From: Bombilactobacillus bombi
GTDB lineage: Bacteria > Bacillota > Bacilli > Lactobacillales > Lactobacillaceae
DNA: 64,000 bases
Direction of reading: 5' to 3'
Assembly (NCBI RefSeq): GCF_003522965.1
Contig: NZ_CP031513.1
Span: 1,736,001-1,800,000, forward strand
Part shown: positions 55,715 to 63,759 of the stretch, one piece after another
Numbering within the stretch: position 1 is the stretch's first letter
Layout: every line of letters starts with the position of its first letter
Notes under the pieces: generated by a model
Databases searched by the model: none
Told to the model about the DNA's origin: nothing
What the model saw: only the letters and a program-made list of their open reading frames with translations
Program-made: the position numbers and the translations under genes

Positions 55715-57131
55715 CTTCCAGCAGTCTTATGATAAGGAAACTAAGATAATCAGTTTAATGCTAGGTTTAGGTAAGATTAAACCGTATTATCTTTTAGGGG
55801 AAAAGATTAACTTGCCTCTGAATTATATGGAAGGTGATGGGGATGCAACCCAGATTAATCTTACGGGACATTTGACTTCTAAGGATAGTACTGGTAAATA
55901 TGTAGACTATCCTGGAGCAGTGGACCAAAAAATAAATCATACTCTTGACAAAAAAGAACTCAATACGCAAGTCGATTTACCATGGCAATTGGATAACATT
56001 ACACCAAAAGAGGGTTCCTATGATTTCTTTATTTCTGGATCTGATGATGCCAAAGATAGCAATAATCAAGGAAATGTTGCCCAATCTGTTGATAAGACTA
56101 CTAATAAAGTCAATGAAAAAGGTCTCGACTTTAAGTATCAGGTCATTCCTTTCCCTGCTTATGAAGGTAAGCAATTGATTGGCAAAAGTACTACCCCTTA
56201 TGATAAAAGTAATAAAGAGCATGCTCCCCAGGGTGTTCAAGATGTCACGACGACCTTTGTTCCAGATGCCAACCAAGAATTAGACGGGAAAATCTATATT
56301 TCACAAGCAGATTTAGATGCTGGAAATGGCGATTTAAGTGCTAATGCCTCAACTATCAGTCAAGGAGCTACTATTACTGCTACCTATAAAGACGGTAATA
56401 GAACTATAACTTCTGGTCCTAAAACGTTTGAATTCTATGACGCTTTGGATTCTAATAGTCAAAAAGAATATTCTGCAGCTGATTTTTGGAAGGGGAAAAC
56501 TGTTTTTCCTGCAGGAACGACCTTTACTATTAAATATAAGATTAACTTCCATGGAAGTATTAGTGCAGTAACAAAAGCAGATGAGTTACATTTTAAACCA
56601 AATAATAATAATGATTATCACGATGTAACACTGTCTACTAGCAATCGCAATTACTTCAATGTTACAGGCTCTGTGATTTTGAGTACACCAGATGTGCTGG
56701 ACTTTGGAACTCATAAAAATTATGAAATCTTGAAACAAGATAATAATTTATATCCAGATATTATTAAGAATCCCTATAAAAGAGATCGTAGTCCTTTGAG
56801 AATCATTAATACCAGCAATGTTGATCGGAAGGTATCTTTAGATGTTAACTTGAAGTATAACGGGGTTATTAATAGTAATAATCCGTTAGATTATCTGTAT
56901 TATTATACTAATGGTACTTCGGGACAGCCTCTGATTGCAGGAGATATCTCGATTGTCAATGGTAAAACTCTCAAAAAATATCAACCAAATTCGCAAGCTT
57001 ATTATGATGATATTTCAAAAACTTGGAATACAAGTATCGGACCAAGAATGAAGATACCAAAGAACACCTATATTAAAGCTGATAAATACAATGCTAAGTT
57101 AGAATGGACATTAACAGATAGTATAAATTAA
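55701..57131 (+). CDS. WxL-like surface protein, C-terminal part (frameshifted)
   Basis: 476 aa from ATG 55701, but no ribosome site precedes it, so it is not likely to be translated alone. It continues the beta-rich repeats of the upstream frame and ends in a WxL-type domain: SVILSTPDVLDFGTHKNYEI, IINTSNVDRKVSLDV, and the final LEWTLTDSIN with the WxL motif at the expected C-terminal place. WxL domains bind peptidoglycan without covalent anchoring. With a whole frame the product would be a ~1,430-residue cell-surface adhesin. Confidence 0.7.
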   Translation: MRVTNFQQSYDKETKIISLMLGLGKIKPYYLLGEKINLPLNYMEGDGDATQINLTGHLTSKDSTGKYVDYPGAVDQKINHTLDKKELNTQVDLPWQLDNITPKEGSYDFFISGSDDAKDSNNQGNVAQSVDKTTNKVNEKGLDFKYQVIPFPAYEGKQLIGKSTTPYDKSNKEHAPQGVQDVTTTFVPDANQELDGKIYISQADLDAGNGDLSANASTISQGATITATYKDGNRTITSGPKTFEFYDALDSNSQKEYSAADFWKGKTVFPAGTTFTIKYKINFHGSISAVTKADELHFKPNNNNDYHDVTLSTSNRNYFNVTGSVILSTPDVLDFGTHKNYEILKQDNNLYPDIIKNPYKRDRSPLRIINTSNVDRKVSLDVNLKYNGVINSNNPLDYLYYYTNGTSGQPLIAGDISIVNGKTLKKYQPNSQAYYDDISKTWNTSIGPRMKIPKNTYIKADKYNAKLEWTLTDSIN

Positions 57132-57144
57132 AAGCAGCTAAATT

Positions 57145-57187
57145 AAATACCCCCCAATATCTAGATTCTAGATATTGGGGGGTATTT
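57145..57187. terminator. Perfect 21-bp hairpin terminator, bidirectional
   Basis: AAATACCCCCCAATATCTAGA (57145-57165) is the exact inverse of 57167-57187 with one base between. It serves the surface-protein gene and the convergent alcohol dehydrogenase operon. Confidence 0.9.
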
Positions 57188-57204
57188 ATATAACAAAATA
57201 GTTA

Positions 57205-58245
57205 TTATTCACTGACAATTAATAAAGATTTAATAGCTTTTCGTTGATCCATAGCTTCATAGGCAGCCTGAATTTGGTCAAGCTTAAACCGTTTTGTGAA
57301 GACTTTTCCGGGATGAATTGTACCTTTTAAGACAGCATCTAATAAAACTTTTTGGTCATCAGTAGTTACAGAGGCGATACCACCACGCAGACCAATGTTT
57401 TTCCAGAATAGATTATTAGTATTCATTTCTGCCTTTTGCGGGATACCAACGCGACCGACGACTGCACCTGGGCGACCTACTTTGATGGCAGTATCAACTG
57501 ATTGTTCTGTTCCCACACATTCCAAAATGGCATCAGCACCATTGCCACTGGTTAATTCCAGCACTCGTTGGACAGCTTGTTCTCCACGTTCTGGAACAAT
57601 ATCCGTAGCGCCAAATTCTTGAGCCAATTGTTGACGATCTTCATGCCGACTCATTGCAATAATTCTTTGAGCTCCTAACAACTTAGCCGCAATTACACCA
57701 CATAAGCCCACGGCACCATCACCAAAGACTACGACTGTATCACCAGCTTTGACTTCTGCACTAGTAGCTGCGTGATAACCAGTTGCCATAACATCTGATA
57801 AAGTTAACAAATCATTAAGTTGGTCGTCAGTATAATCACTGGGAGTGCCAGGGATTTTAACCAAAGCCCAGTGTGCATTTTGAAATCTTAAGTATTCTCC
57901 TTGATAACCGCCGTTAGTTTCGTCACCTTCATTAAGACAGTTGCCGTCAAATCCAGCCAAACAAGCAGCACAATGACCACATCCATGTGTAAAAGGTACA
58001 ATTACAAAGTCTCCTGGCTGGACGTTTTTAACTTGCGCTCCAACTTCCTCCACAATACCGATAGCTTCATGACCAACAGGAGTATTATGTGGCCGTTGTG
58101 AAATTCCTCGATACCACCATAAATCTGATCCGCAAACGCAGGCCCGCACAATTTTGATGATTGCATCAGTTTCGGATTGAATTTGAGGTTTAGGATATTC
58201 TCGAAGTTCCATTTTACCAGGTTCAATAAAAGTTGCAGTTTTCAT
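57205..58245 (-). CDS. Zinc-dependent alcohol dehydrogenase family protein
   Basis: 346 aa medium-chain dehydrogenase. Catalytic zinc residues in CVCGSDLWWYRG and GHEAIGIVEEVG, structural zinc cysteines in CGHCAACLAGFDGNC, and the NAD(P) loop VVFGDGAVGLCG are visible. Last gene of a four-gene oxidoreductase operon that begins at 60384. Substrate unknown. Confidence 0.92.
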   Translation of the reverse strand: MKTATFIEPGKMELREYPKPQIQSETDAIIKIVRACVCGSDLWWYRGISQRPHNTPVGHEAIGIVEEVGAQVKNVQPGDFVIVPFTHGCGHCAACLAGFDGNCLNEGDETNGGYQGEYLRFQNAHWALVKIPGTPSDYTDDQLNDLLTLSDVMATGYHAATSAEVKAGDTVVVFGDGAVGLCGVIAAKLLGAQRIIAMSRHEDRQQLAQEFGATDIVPERGEQAVQRVLELTSGNGADAILECVGTEQSVDTAIKVGRPGAVVGRVGIPQKAEMNTNNLFWKNIGLRGGIASVTTDDQKVLLDAVLKGTIHPGKVFTKRFKLDQIQAAYEAMDQRKAIKSLLIVSE

Positions 58246-58292
58246 TTAATATATCTCCTCAAGTTTTTGTGTTTATTATACTGCTTTAAAGG

Positions 58293-59114
58293 TTAGTTGT
58301 TTCCATAATAATAATTAGCCGTTGCGCCGCCATCAATTAAAAAGGTAGAGCCTGTAATAAAGCTACCCTGAGGACTCATTAATAATTGAGCAACATTGGC
58401 TACTTCATCAGCAATACCAGGACGACCAGCTGGGGATTGGGCAAACATTTTTTTGTAGAAATCACCGCGAATACCGTTAAATTCATCCAAAGCTAAAGGC
58501 GTAACAATAATTCCTGGAGCAATCGCATTAAGACGAGCATTTTGTTGAGACCAATTTAAAGCTTCAGCCATTACTCGCTTTTCATTGCAACGTTTGGCTA
58601 ATTGATATGCGTGCAAGGTGTCTTTAATATTTTGTTCTTGTAAAAGTGCTAGGTCTAATAATTCTTCAGTTGGCGTAAGCGCTAATTGTTTATCTTCTTC
58701 TGGTGTCAAAGCTGGCATACGGTGTCCCGACTGGCTTGTAATAGTAACACCTACACCACCGGGAGCAATCACTTTGCCCACTTCTTCTAGCAAAACTGCA
58801 GTACCATAAAGGTCCACTTTTAAAATGGCAGCAATTGATGCTTGACTAGGTGACAAACCGGCACCATTGACCAAAGACATAATGGGACCGGATTGCTGGC
58901 CAATAGCAATCATATGCTGAATTGATTCACGTGAGGAAAGATCCATTATAATGGGTTCTACATCAAAGCCAGCTTCTTGCATTACTTGGCCAATTTTTTG
59001 TGCATTGTCAAAGTTTTTGTCACCTAAAATAATCTTTTGGTTGGTGCCCATTCTGCGGGCGATAGCCATACTAATTTGGCCTGCACCTACTACTAACATA
59101 ACAGGTTTATCCAT
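58293..59114 (-). CDS. Short-chain dehydrogenase/reductase (SDR)
   Basis: 273 aa. Nucleotide loop VVGAGQISMAIARRMG, the NGAGLSPS segment after strand 4, Ser in TSQSGHRM, YQLAK as YxxxK catalytic pair, and the C-terminal FLIDGGATANYYYG. These indicate a classical, active SDR. Third gene of the MerR-controlled operon, 17 bases after the gene before it. Confidence 0.9.
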   Translation of the reverse strand: MDKPVMLVVGAGQISMAIARRMGTNQKIILGDKNFDNAQKIGQVMQEAGFDVEPIIMDLSSRESIQHMIAIGQQSGPIMSLVNGAGLSPSQASIAAILKVDLYGTAVLLEEVGKVIAPGGVGVTITSQSGHRMPALTPEEDKQLALTPTEELLDLALLQEQNIKDTLHAYQLAKRCNEKRVMAEALNWSQQNARLNAIAPGIIVTPLALDEFNGIRGDFYKKMFAQSPAGRPGIADEVANVAQLLMSPQGSFITGSTFLIDGGATANYYYGNN

Positions 59115-59131
59115 GAATTATAATGCTCCTT

Positions 59132-59752
59132 TTAATAGACAGGGCGTTTTGCGCCTTGTGTGTTAGGATCAGCAATCCCGATACTTTCATTGACAAAAAG
59201 ATCAGGATTGTTAATTATTTGTAAAATCACGTCAGCAATACTTTGACGTGAGCCAGAAACTCCATTATAAGATTGATCTTTGGTAGTAATTGTATATTTA
59301 ACTTCGTTGCGATCATTGAGCCAAGGCAAGCGCAGGGTAGTATATTGAAGTCCAGATTCAGCTAAGAGTTGATCAGAATTTATGGCTGCTGGTAGTCCAG
59401 ATAGTACTTGTTCATGATTCCAACGGCCAAACTCTCCAGGAACTTCATTATACAATCCTAAAATATTAGTAAAAATAACACGTTGGACTTGGTGTTTTTT
59501 CATTGCTGCAATTACATTCTTCGTAATGACATTGTTAGAAGTATGATCAACCACACCGACGAAGACCAAATCTTGACCAGCTACTGCCTGCTCAACTTCT
59601 AAAATAGTTGCTTGCTTTTGTAAATTGGCTAAACGATTTTTATTACGTAATCCCAAAGTTAAATCGATATCTTGGAATGCTGGTTCATTTAATAAACGTT
59701 GTTCAACAATTTGTGCAATTTGGCCATTGGCTGCTAAAATGAGTAGTTTCAT
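59132..59752 (-). CDS. NAD(P)-binding SDR-like protein (paralogue 1)
   Basis: 206 aa. Atypical SDR of the NmrA/SDR-a5 type with nucleotide loop AANGQIAQIVEQRLL, RVIFTNILGLYNEVPG and YTTLRLPWLNDRNEVKY. It is clearly related to the product of the next upstream gene (NEVPGEFGRWN vs NEIPAAIGEEGN; shared SRxSIADxIL near the end). Second gene of the operon. Confidence 0.85.
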   Translation of the reverse strand: MKLLILAANGQIAQIVEQRLLNEPAFQDIDLTLGLRNKNRLANLQKQATILEVEQAVAGQDLVFVGVVDHTSNNVITKNVIAAMKKHQVQRVIFTNILGLYNEVPGEFGRWNHEQVLSGLPAAINSDQLLAESGLQYTTLRLPWLNDRNEVKYTITTKDQSYNGVSGSRQSIADVILQIINNPDLFVNESIGIADPNTQGAKRPVY

Positions 59753-59775
59753 TATTGTCTCCTTTATCGATACTA

Positions 59776-60384
59776 TTAGGCTCGATTAATCCCAAGACTC
59801 TCACGACTTCCGAGTTGAGAATCATGGGCTAAACGTAAAATTAAATCAGCAATACTCTTGCGAGAAACATCATGACCACCAAAAGGCTCGCCTTTTTGGG
59901 TTATTTGGTAATGTATGTCAGTACCATTGTCGAACCATCCAGGACGAATCACAGTATAATTCAAACTTGAAGCTTCAATAATATCTGCAGCTTGGCGATA
60001 ATTCTTGAGAAGGGGATTATGCTGCAAATTACCTTCTTCGCCAATTGCAGCAGGAATTTCATTGTAAATTCCCATGGAACTGATAAAAATTAGACGTCGA
60101 ATATTCATTTGGGTCATTTGCGTTACTAGAGATTGTGCCATTTGGGGTAAGTCACCACTTAAGGCGGCAACAACCACATCTTGTCCTTGTAAAGCTGCTT
60201 GTAGTTGCTGAGAATTAGTCACGTCACCAGTTACTAAATGTTCACGTTGCGGATTAATCTGGGTTTGTAATGGTGTTAGATTTCTTGCCATTAAGGTTAA
60301 CTGATCATCTGAATTCTCTAAAAAATATTGTCGTGTAACTTGTCCAAGTGATCCAGTTGCACCAATAATTAAGACCTTAGTCAT
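59776..60384 (-). CDS. NAD(P)-binding SDR-like protein (paralogue 2)
   Basis: 202 aa. Nucleotide loop IIGATGSLGQVTRQYF, then RRLIFISSMGIYNEIPA and VIRPGWFDNGTDIHY. It lies first in the operon directly behind the MerR-type promoter. Tandem paralogue of the product of 59132-59752, probably from an old duplication. Reductase or NAD(P)H-sensing functions are both possible. Confidence 0.87.
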   Translation of the reverse strand: MTKVLIIGATGSLGQVTRQYFLENSDDQLTLMARNLTPLQTQINPQREHLVTGDVTNSQQLQAALQGQDVVVAALSGDLPQMAQSLVTQMTQMNIRRLIFISSMGIYNEIPAAIGEEGNLQHNPLLKNYRQAADIIEASSLNYTVIRPGWFDNGTDIHYQITQKGEPFGGHDVSRKSIADLILRLAHDSQLGSRESLGINRA

Positions 60385-60410
60385 TGAGAATCTCCTTTCT
60401 ATAAGCTACG

Positions 60411-60441
60411 ATAATAGTGTATCCCCTTATACTTACTGTAA
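60411..60441 (-). promoter_or_regulatory. MerR-type promoter of the oxidoreductase operon
   Basis: On the minus strand TTACAG (-35) and TATTAT (-10) are separated by 19 bases, the over-long spacer that MerR-family activators correct. The spacer holds a dyad GTAT-N6-ATAC. This is strong evidence that the divergent MerR protein activates the operon. Confidence 0.8.
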
Positions 60442-60472
60442 TGCAAGCAAAATTGAAGCCAAAGATGATTCG

Positions 60473-60501
60473 ATTATGATAGGATTAAGAACTATCATAA
60501 T
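60473..60501. promoter_or_regulatory. Perfect 10-bp inverted repeat near merR
   Basis: ATTATGATAG (60473-60482) and CTATCATAAT (60492-60501) with a 9-base centre. It could be an operator for another regulator or a weak terminator, since AATTTTT follows. Confidence 0.5.
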
Positions 60502-60550
60502 AATTTTTCCTTGATAAGGGTTTAGACTAGAATTAAAGGAGAACAAATAA

Positions 60551-60985
60551 ATGACTTATACAATACAAGAAGCAGCTGATAAAATGGGGTTAACTGCCTA
60601 TACTTTGCGTTATTATGACAATCATGGCATGTTACCTTATGTCAAACGGGATGAAAATAATAACCGGATCTTTGATGAAGTAGATTTAGAGTGGATTCAT
60701 ATTATTATTTGTATGCGTAAAACCGGTATGCCCTTAAAGAAGATTCAGCATTATTTACAATTAGTCGTCCAAGGAGAACAGACAGTTCCCGAACGTTATC
60801 AGATTATGTTGGAGCAGCAACAACGAACCCTAGCTGAAATTAATGAACTCAACCAACATTTAATGACAATAAATAAAAAAGTATCCCATTATGCAGATAT
60901 CTTAATTAATCAAAAGCCTGACACATATGTGCCCTCAAACATTAGTTCTCTAAAATCTACCAATCATCAGCAAACAGCTAATTAA
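60551..60985 (+). CDS. MerR-family transcriptional regulator
   Basis: 144 aa. Winged helix YTIQEAADKMGLTAYTLRYYDNHGMLPYVKRDENNNRIF, then a coiled dimer helix with EQQQRTLAEINELNQHLMTINKKV. There are no cysteines in a metal-binding arrangement, so it is likely to respond to organic or redox stress (AdhR-like group). Divergent from four dehydrogenase genes. Site AAAGGAG. Confidence 0.92.
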   Translation: MTYTIQEAADKMGLTAYTLRYYDNHGMLPYVKRDENNNRIFDEVDLEWIHIIICMRKTGMPLKKIQHYLQLVVQGEQTVPERYQIMLEQQQRTLAEINELNQHLMTINKKVSHYADILINQKPDTYVPSNISSLKSTNHQQTAN

Positions 60986-61023
60986 AAAAGGATGCCACCT
61001 CTAACGGTCGCATCCTTTTATTG
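60984..61023 (+). terminator. Terminator after merR
   Basis: AAAAGGATGC pairs with GCATCCTTTT, T-rich on the plus side and useful for the convergent gene as well. Confidence 0.8.
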
Positions 61024-61047
61024 AAATACACTATATAATAGAAGAAA

Positions 61048-62037
61048 CTAGTTAACTACATGATCACAAGGTTGGTCTTGAATTAGCTGAACAGCATCAT
61101 CCAGACTAATATCAACCATATTTTGCACTGCAATGTTGGTGTAAAAACCAATATGAGGTGTCAAAATCACATTGTCCATTGCCCGCAATTTTTTTAGTTG
61201 TTCACTAGGTAGTTCTTTACCACGTAAATCCACATTGAAAAAGTTCTCTTCACCAGTTAAGGTATCTAAGGCTGCACCAGCAATTTGTTGTTGTTCTAAA
61301 GCGTTAATTAAGGCAGCAGTATCAATAACTGGTCCACGACATTCATTAATAATATAAGCTGTTGGCTTCATTAAGCTCAAGGCTTTGGCGTCAATTAAAT
61401 TTTTCGAGGTCTCGTTTAAGTCCACATGTAAACAAATAACATCGGATTCTTGTAAGACTTCTTCTTTGGTCTTAAAAGTTAAGATATCATCTAAGTCATG
61501 ATTAGGCTTGGTATCGTTGGCGATGACATTTGCTCCTAAAGCATGAAAGATTTGCGCAGTAGTACTGCCAATACGGCCAGCACCAATAATTCCGATTGTC
61601 AGGGAATGAAGTTCAGTGGCTTGCAATCCTTGCCAACGAAAATCTTGCTGCTTCATGCGAGCATCAAAGAGTGGCAATTTACGAATTAAACGCATGGTAT
61701 GTGTGAGTGCTAATTCAGCCACTGAATGGGGAGAATATGCAGGTACATTGCTGACTTTGAGATTATTTTCAGTAGCTAAGGGTAAGTTCACAACATCAAA
61801 ACCAGCGGTTCGAGTAGTAAGCTGTTTGAAGCCCAGTTCTTGTAATTTGGGATAAACATCATCTTCAATTTGACTGCGCTGTTGTGTAACGACTCCATCA
61901 AAACCGGCTAAACGATCAACTGTATCAGAATGTAATTCCCAATCAGTGGTTTGAATTTCAATTTCAGGATGACGTGCTTGCCATTGCTTAATTGCAGGTA
62001 ATTCATCATCACGAACAGTTAATAAGATAATTCTCAT
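61048..62037 (-). CDS. D-2-hydroxyacid dehydrogenase
   Basis: 329 aa, D-lactate/D-hydroxyisocaproate dehydrogenase type. NAD loop IIGAGRIGSTTAQIFHALG, the NECRGPVIDTAALI arginine, glutamate in TLTGEENF and histidine in LTPHIGFYTN are visible. Its ATG directly follows the aminotransferase stop (TAAATG), with AAGGAGG inside the end of that gene, so the two are translationally coupled. Together they could turn amino acids into 2-hydroxy acids such as phenyllactate or indolelactate. This is inference. Confidence 0.92.
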   Translation of the reverse strand: MRIILLTVRDDELPAIKQWQARHPEIEIQTTDWELHSDTVDRLAGFDGVVTQQRSQIEDDVYPKLQELGFKQLTTRTAGFDVVNLPLATENNLKVSNVPAYSPHSVAELALTHTMRLIRKLPLFDARMKQQDFRWQGLQATELHSLTIGIIGAGRIGSTTAQIFHALGANVIANDTKPNHDLDDILTFKTKEEVLQESDVICLHVDLNETSKNLIDAKALSLMKPTAYIINECRGPVIDTAALINALEQQQIAGAALDTLTGEENFFNVDLRGKELPSEQLKKLRAMDNVILTPHIGFYTNIAVQNMVDISLDDAVQLIQDQPCDHVVN

Positions 62038-63222
62038 TTAATGACCTCCTTTTTGTTGGCGAATATTTTGGACGTATGCTTGCATTAATTGCATTCCCCG
62101 TTGAATCTCTTCCATGCTGGTAGCATAGCTTAATCTTAAATAACCACTGCCACCAGGTCCAAAGTATGATCCTGGGACTGCTGCCACTGGACCGTTTTGG
62201 GCTAAATCACGAGCAAAACGTTCATCATCTTGATCTAAATCTTCAGGAATTTGTGCAAAAATATAGAAAGCACCCCCTGGAGTTGCACACTTAAAGCCCA
62301 TTTGCTCCATTTGTTCTACAATGTAATCACGGCGTTTTTGATATTGGGCGCGCATTGGTAATGCATCATCTATCCCATTTTTGAAAGCTTCTTCAGCTGC
62401 ATCTTGAGTGACAGTGGCAGCACTTGTAATCGTGAATTGGTGAATTTTACCAAGCTCGTCTGTGATGGCTTGTGGAGCACACATTAAACCAATTCTCCAA
62501 CCAGTCATAGCATGCGATTTTGACACACCAGTAATTAGAATTACTTGATCTTTGAGGCTCTTGGATAAGCTAGCGTGAGGTCCGTTGTAATTTAATTCGC
62601 TATAAATTTCGTCACAAAGAACGAAAATTGGTTGATCTCTTAAAACATCACCTAAAGCATCTAATTCACTTTGGGAATAAGTAACACCTGTAGGATTACT
62701 TGGATAATTTAAGATGACTAAGCGTACACCTTCGCCAGCTTTCTCGATGGTGTCTTGCAGCATTTGGGGAGTCAACTTAAAGCCGTTGCTGGAAGTATCA
62801 ACTAAAATAGGTTCACCGCCTGCCAAGACAGTATCTGCAATGTATAACGGGAATGTTGGTGTCGGAATAATAACTTTATCACCAGGGTTTAAAACAGACA
62901 TGACAGCAGTATAAATTCCTTCAGTTGCTCCTTCAGTCACAATGACTTCATCAGCAGTATAATGCTGGTCATATTTTTGAGCTAAGAAGTTAGCCGCTGC
63001 TTGGCGTAAACCGGCAGTCCCATTGCTAGGAGCATAGTGAGAATGGTTGGCTTGAATACTAGCGATGGCAGCTTCTTTGATATGTTCGGGAGTATTGAAG
63101 TCGGGTTCGCCTAAGGTGAAGTTAACGATGTTTGGAATTTGATTAGCGAATGTCGAAAAAGCTAAAATAGCTGACGGCTTCACTTGACTAAGTTGACGAT
63201 TGAGATATTGATTCATTTGCAT
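62038..63222 (-). CDS. PLP-dependent aminotransferase, class I (aromatic/aspartate group)
   Basis: 394 aa from the ATG ending at 63222, nine bases after AAAGG; an ATG at 63231 touches that site. Motifs: FTLGEPDFNTP, NYPSNPTG, DEIYSELNY, and the PLP lysine in TGVSKSHAMTGWRIG. Lactobacillar members are annotated AraT or PatA. It is the first gene of a two-gene operon behind a long leader with competing hairpins, so expression is likely set by transcription termination. Confidence 0.92.
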   Translation of the reverse strand: MQMNQYLNRQLSQVKPSAILAFSTFANQIPNIVNFTLGEPDFNTPEHIKEAAIASIQANHSHYAPSNGTAGLRQAAANFLAQKYDQHYTADEVIVTEGATEGIYTAVMSVLNPGDKVIIPTPTFPLYIADTVLAGGEPILVDTSSNGFKLTPQMLQDTIEKAGEGVRLVILNYPSNPTGVTYSQSELDALGDVLRDQPIFVLCDEIYSELNYNGPHASLSKSLKDQVILITGVSKSHAMTGWRIGLMCAPQAITDELGKIHQFTITSAATVTQDAAEEAFKNGIDDALPMRAQYQKRRDYIVEQMEQMGFKCATPGGAFYIFAQIPEDLDQDDERFARDLAQNGPVAAVPGSYFGPGGSGYLRLSYATSMEEIQRGMQLMQAYVQNIRQQKGGH

Positions 63223-63239
63223 GATATTCATCCTTTCCT

Positions 63240-63508
63240 AAATAAAAAGACCCAACAGATTAATTGTGAAAATCTGTTGGGTCTTGGCCAAATTAGTTTA
63301 TTAGGTGACCCATCAGATTTTCTAAAACCTGCTAGGTCGAATTCGCTCAAGTAAATAAGCTTTCGTTCCTACAGGTGTCAAACACTTGTTAGCGTGTTTG
63401 CACCCATAGATTCAGAGTACAAACACTATCTAAAGAAACGAAAGTAATAATAGGCATTCAATTGTCGAATTTGAAGTTTTAACATTATCTGGGCTCCTGA
63501 CTTATTGA
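63240..63508 (-). promoter_or_regulatory. Structured attenuator leader of the aminotransferase operon (riboswitch-like)
   Basis: About 270 bases of leader with three mutually exclusive hairpins near its end. Terminator: 63271-63285 pairs with 63247-63261, then a T run. Antiterminator: 63307-63322 pairs with 63268-63283 (15 of 16). Anti-antiterminator: 63324-63338 pairs with 63307-63321. Upstream there is a folded domain: 63437-63444 with 63360-63367, a bulged 11-bp hairpin at 63373-63405, TAGAT/ATCTA at 63407-63432, and a 6-bp closing stem. I find no T-box bulge motif and no lysine or SAM core, so the class is unknown. Confidence 0.75.
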
Positions 63509-63516
63509 ATAGTTAT

Positions 63517-63546
63517 AATCTAATCCAACTACAGGGTAAATGTCAA
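63517..63546 (-). promoter_or_regulatory. Promoter of the aminotransferase operon
   Basis: On the minus strand a perfect TTGACA (63541-63546) is followed by TAGATT at 18 bases. The -10 is weak, and TATAAC a little further down is an alternative. The transcript would start about 285 bases before the gene. Confidence 0.5.
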
Positions 63547-63697
63547 TACTTTTTTAATTTTAATTTAATTTTGTTAATAAAAACTTTTTAATTTTTTTAA
63601 AAAAAGTATGGTAAACTGCATTATAGCAAGGAGTTCTAGTCAAACAATTAAAAATTGCCTTTATTAGTAGATTTAATTTATTTGTAATGATGCCTTG

Positions 63698-63726
63698 TTG
63701 ACAAGATTTAAATTTTAACTTATTCT
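63698..63726 (+). promoter_or_regulatory. Promoter of the amino-acid permease gene
   Basis: TTGACA (63698-63703) and TATTCT (63721-63726) are 17 bases apart, about 34 bases before the start codon. Confidence 0.6.
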
Positions 63727-63759
63727 ACAAATTACAAATTAAACAAAGGAATGATGCTT

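Noticed and set aside
55690-55720. Programmed -1 or +1 ribosomal frameshift in the WxL-like gene
   Set aside because: No slippery heptamer of the X-XXY-YYZ type and no clear downstream stimulatory structure is seen. A simple one-base indel explains the break better.
63240-63508. T-box leader (tRNA-sensing) before the aminotransferase gene
   Set aside because: The antiterminator strands pair almost completely and leave no seven-base bulge with TGGNACC. The AGGGTGGNACCGCG motif is absent on this strand. Lysine and SAM riboswitch cores were also not found.
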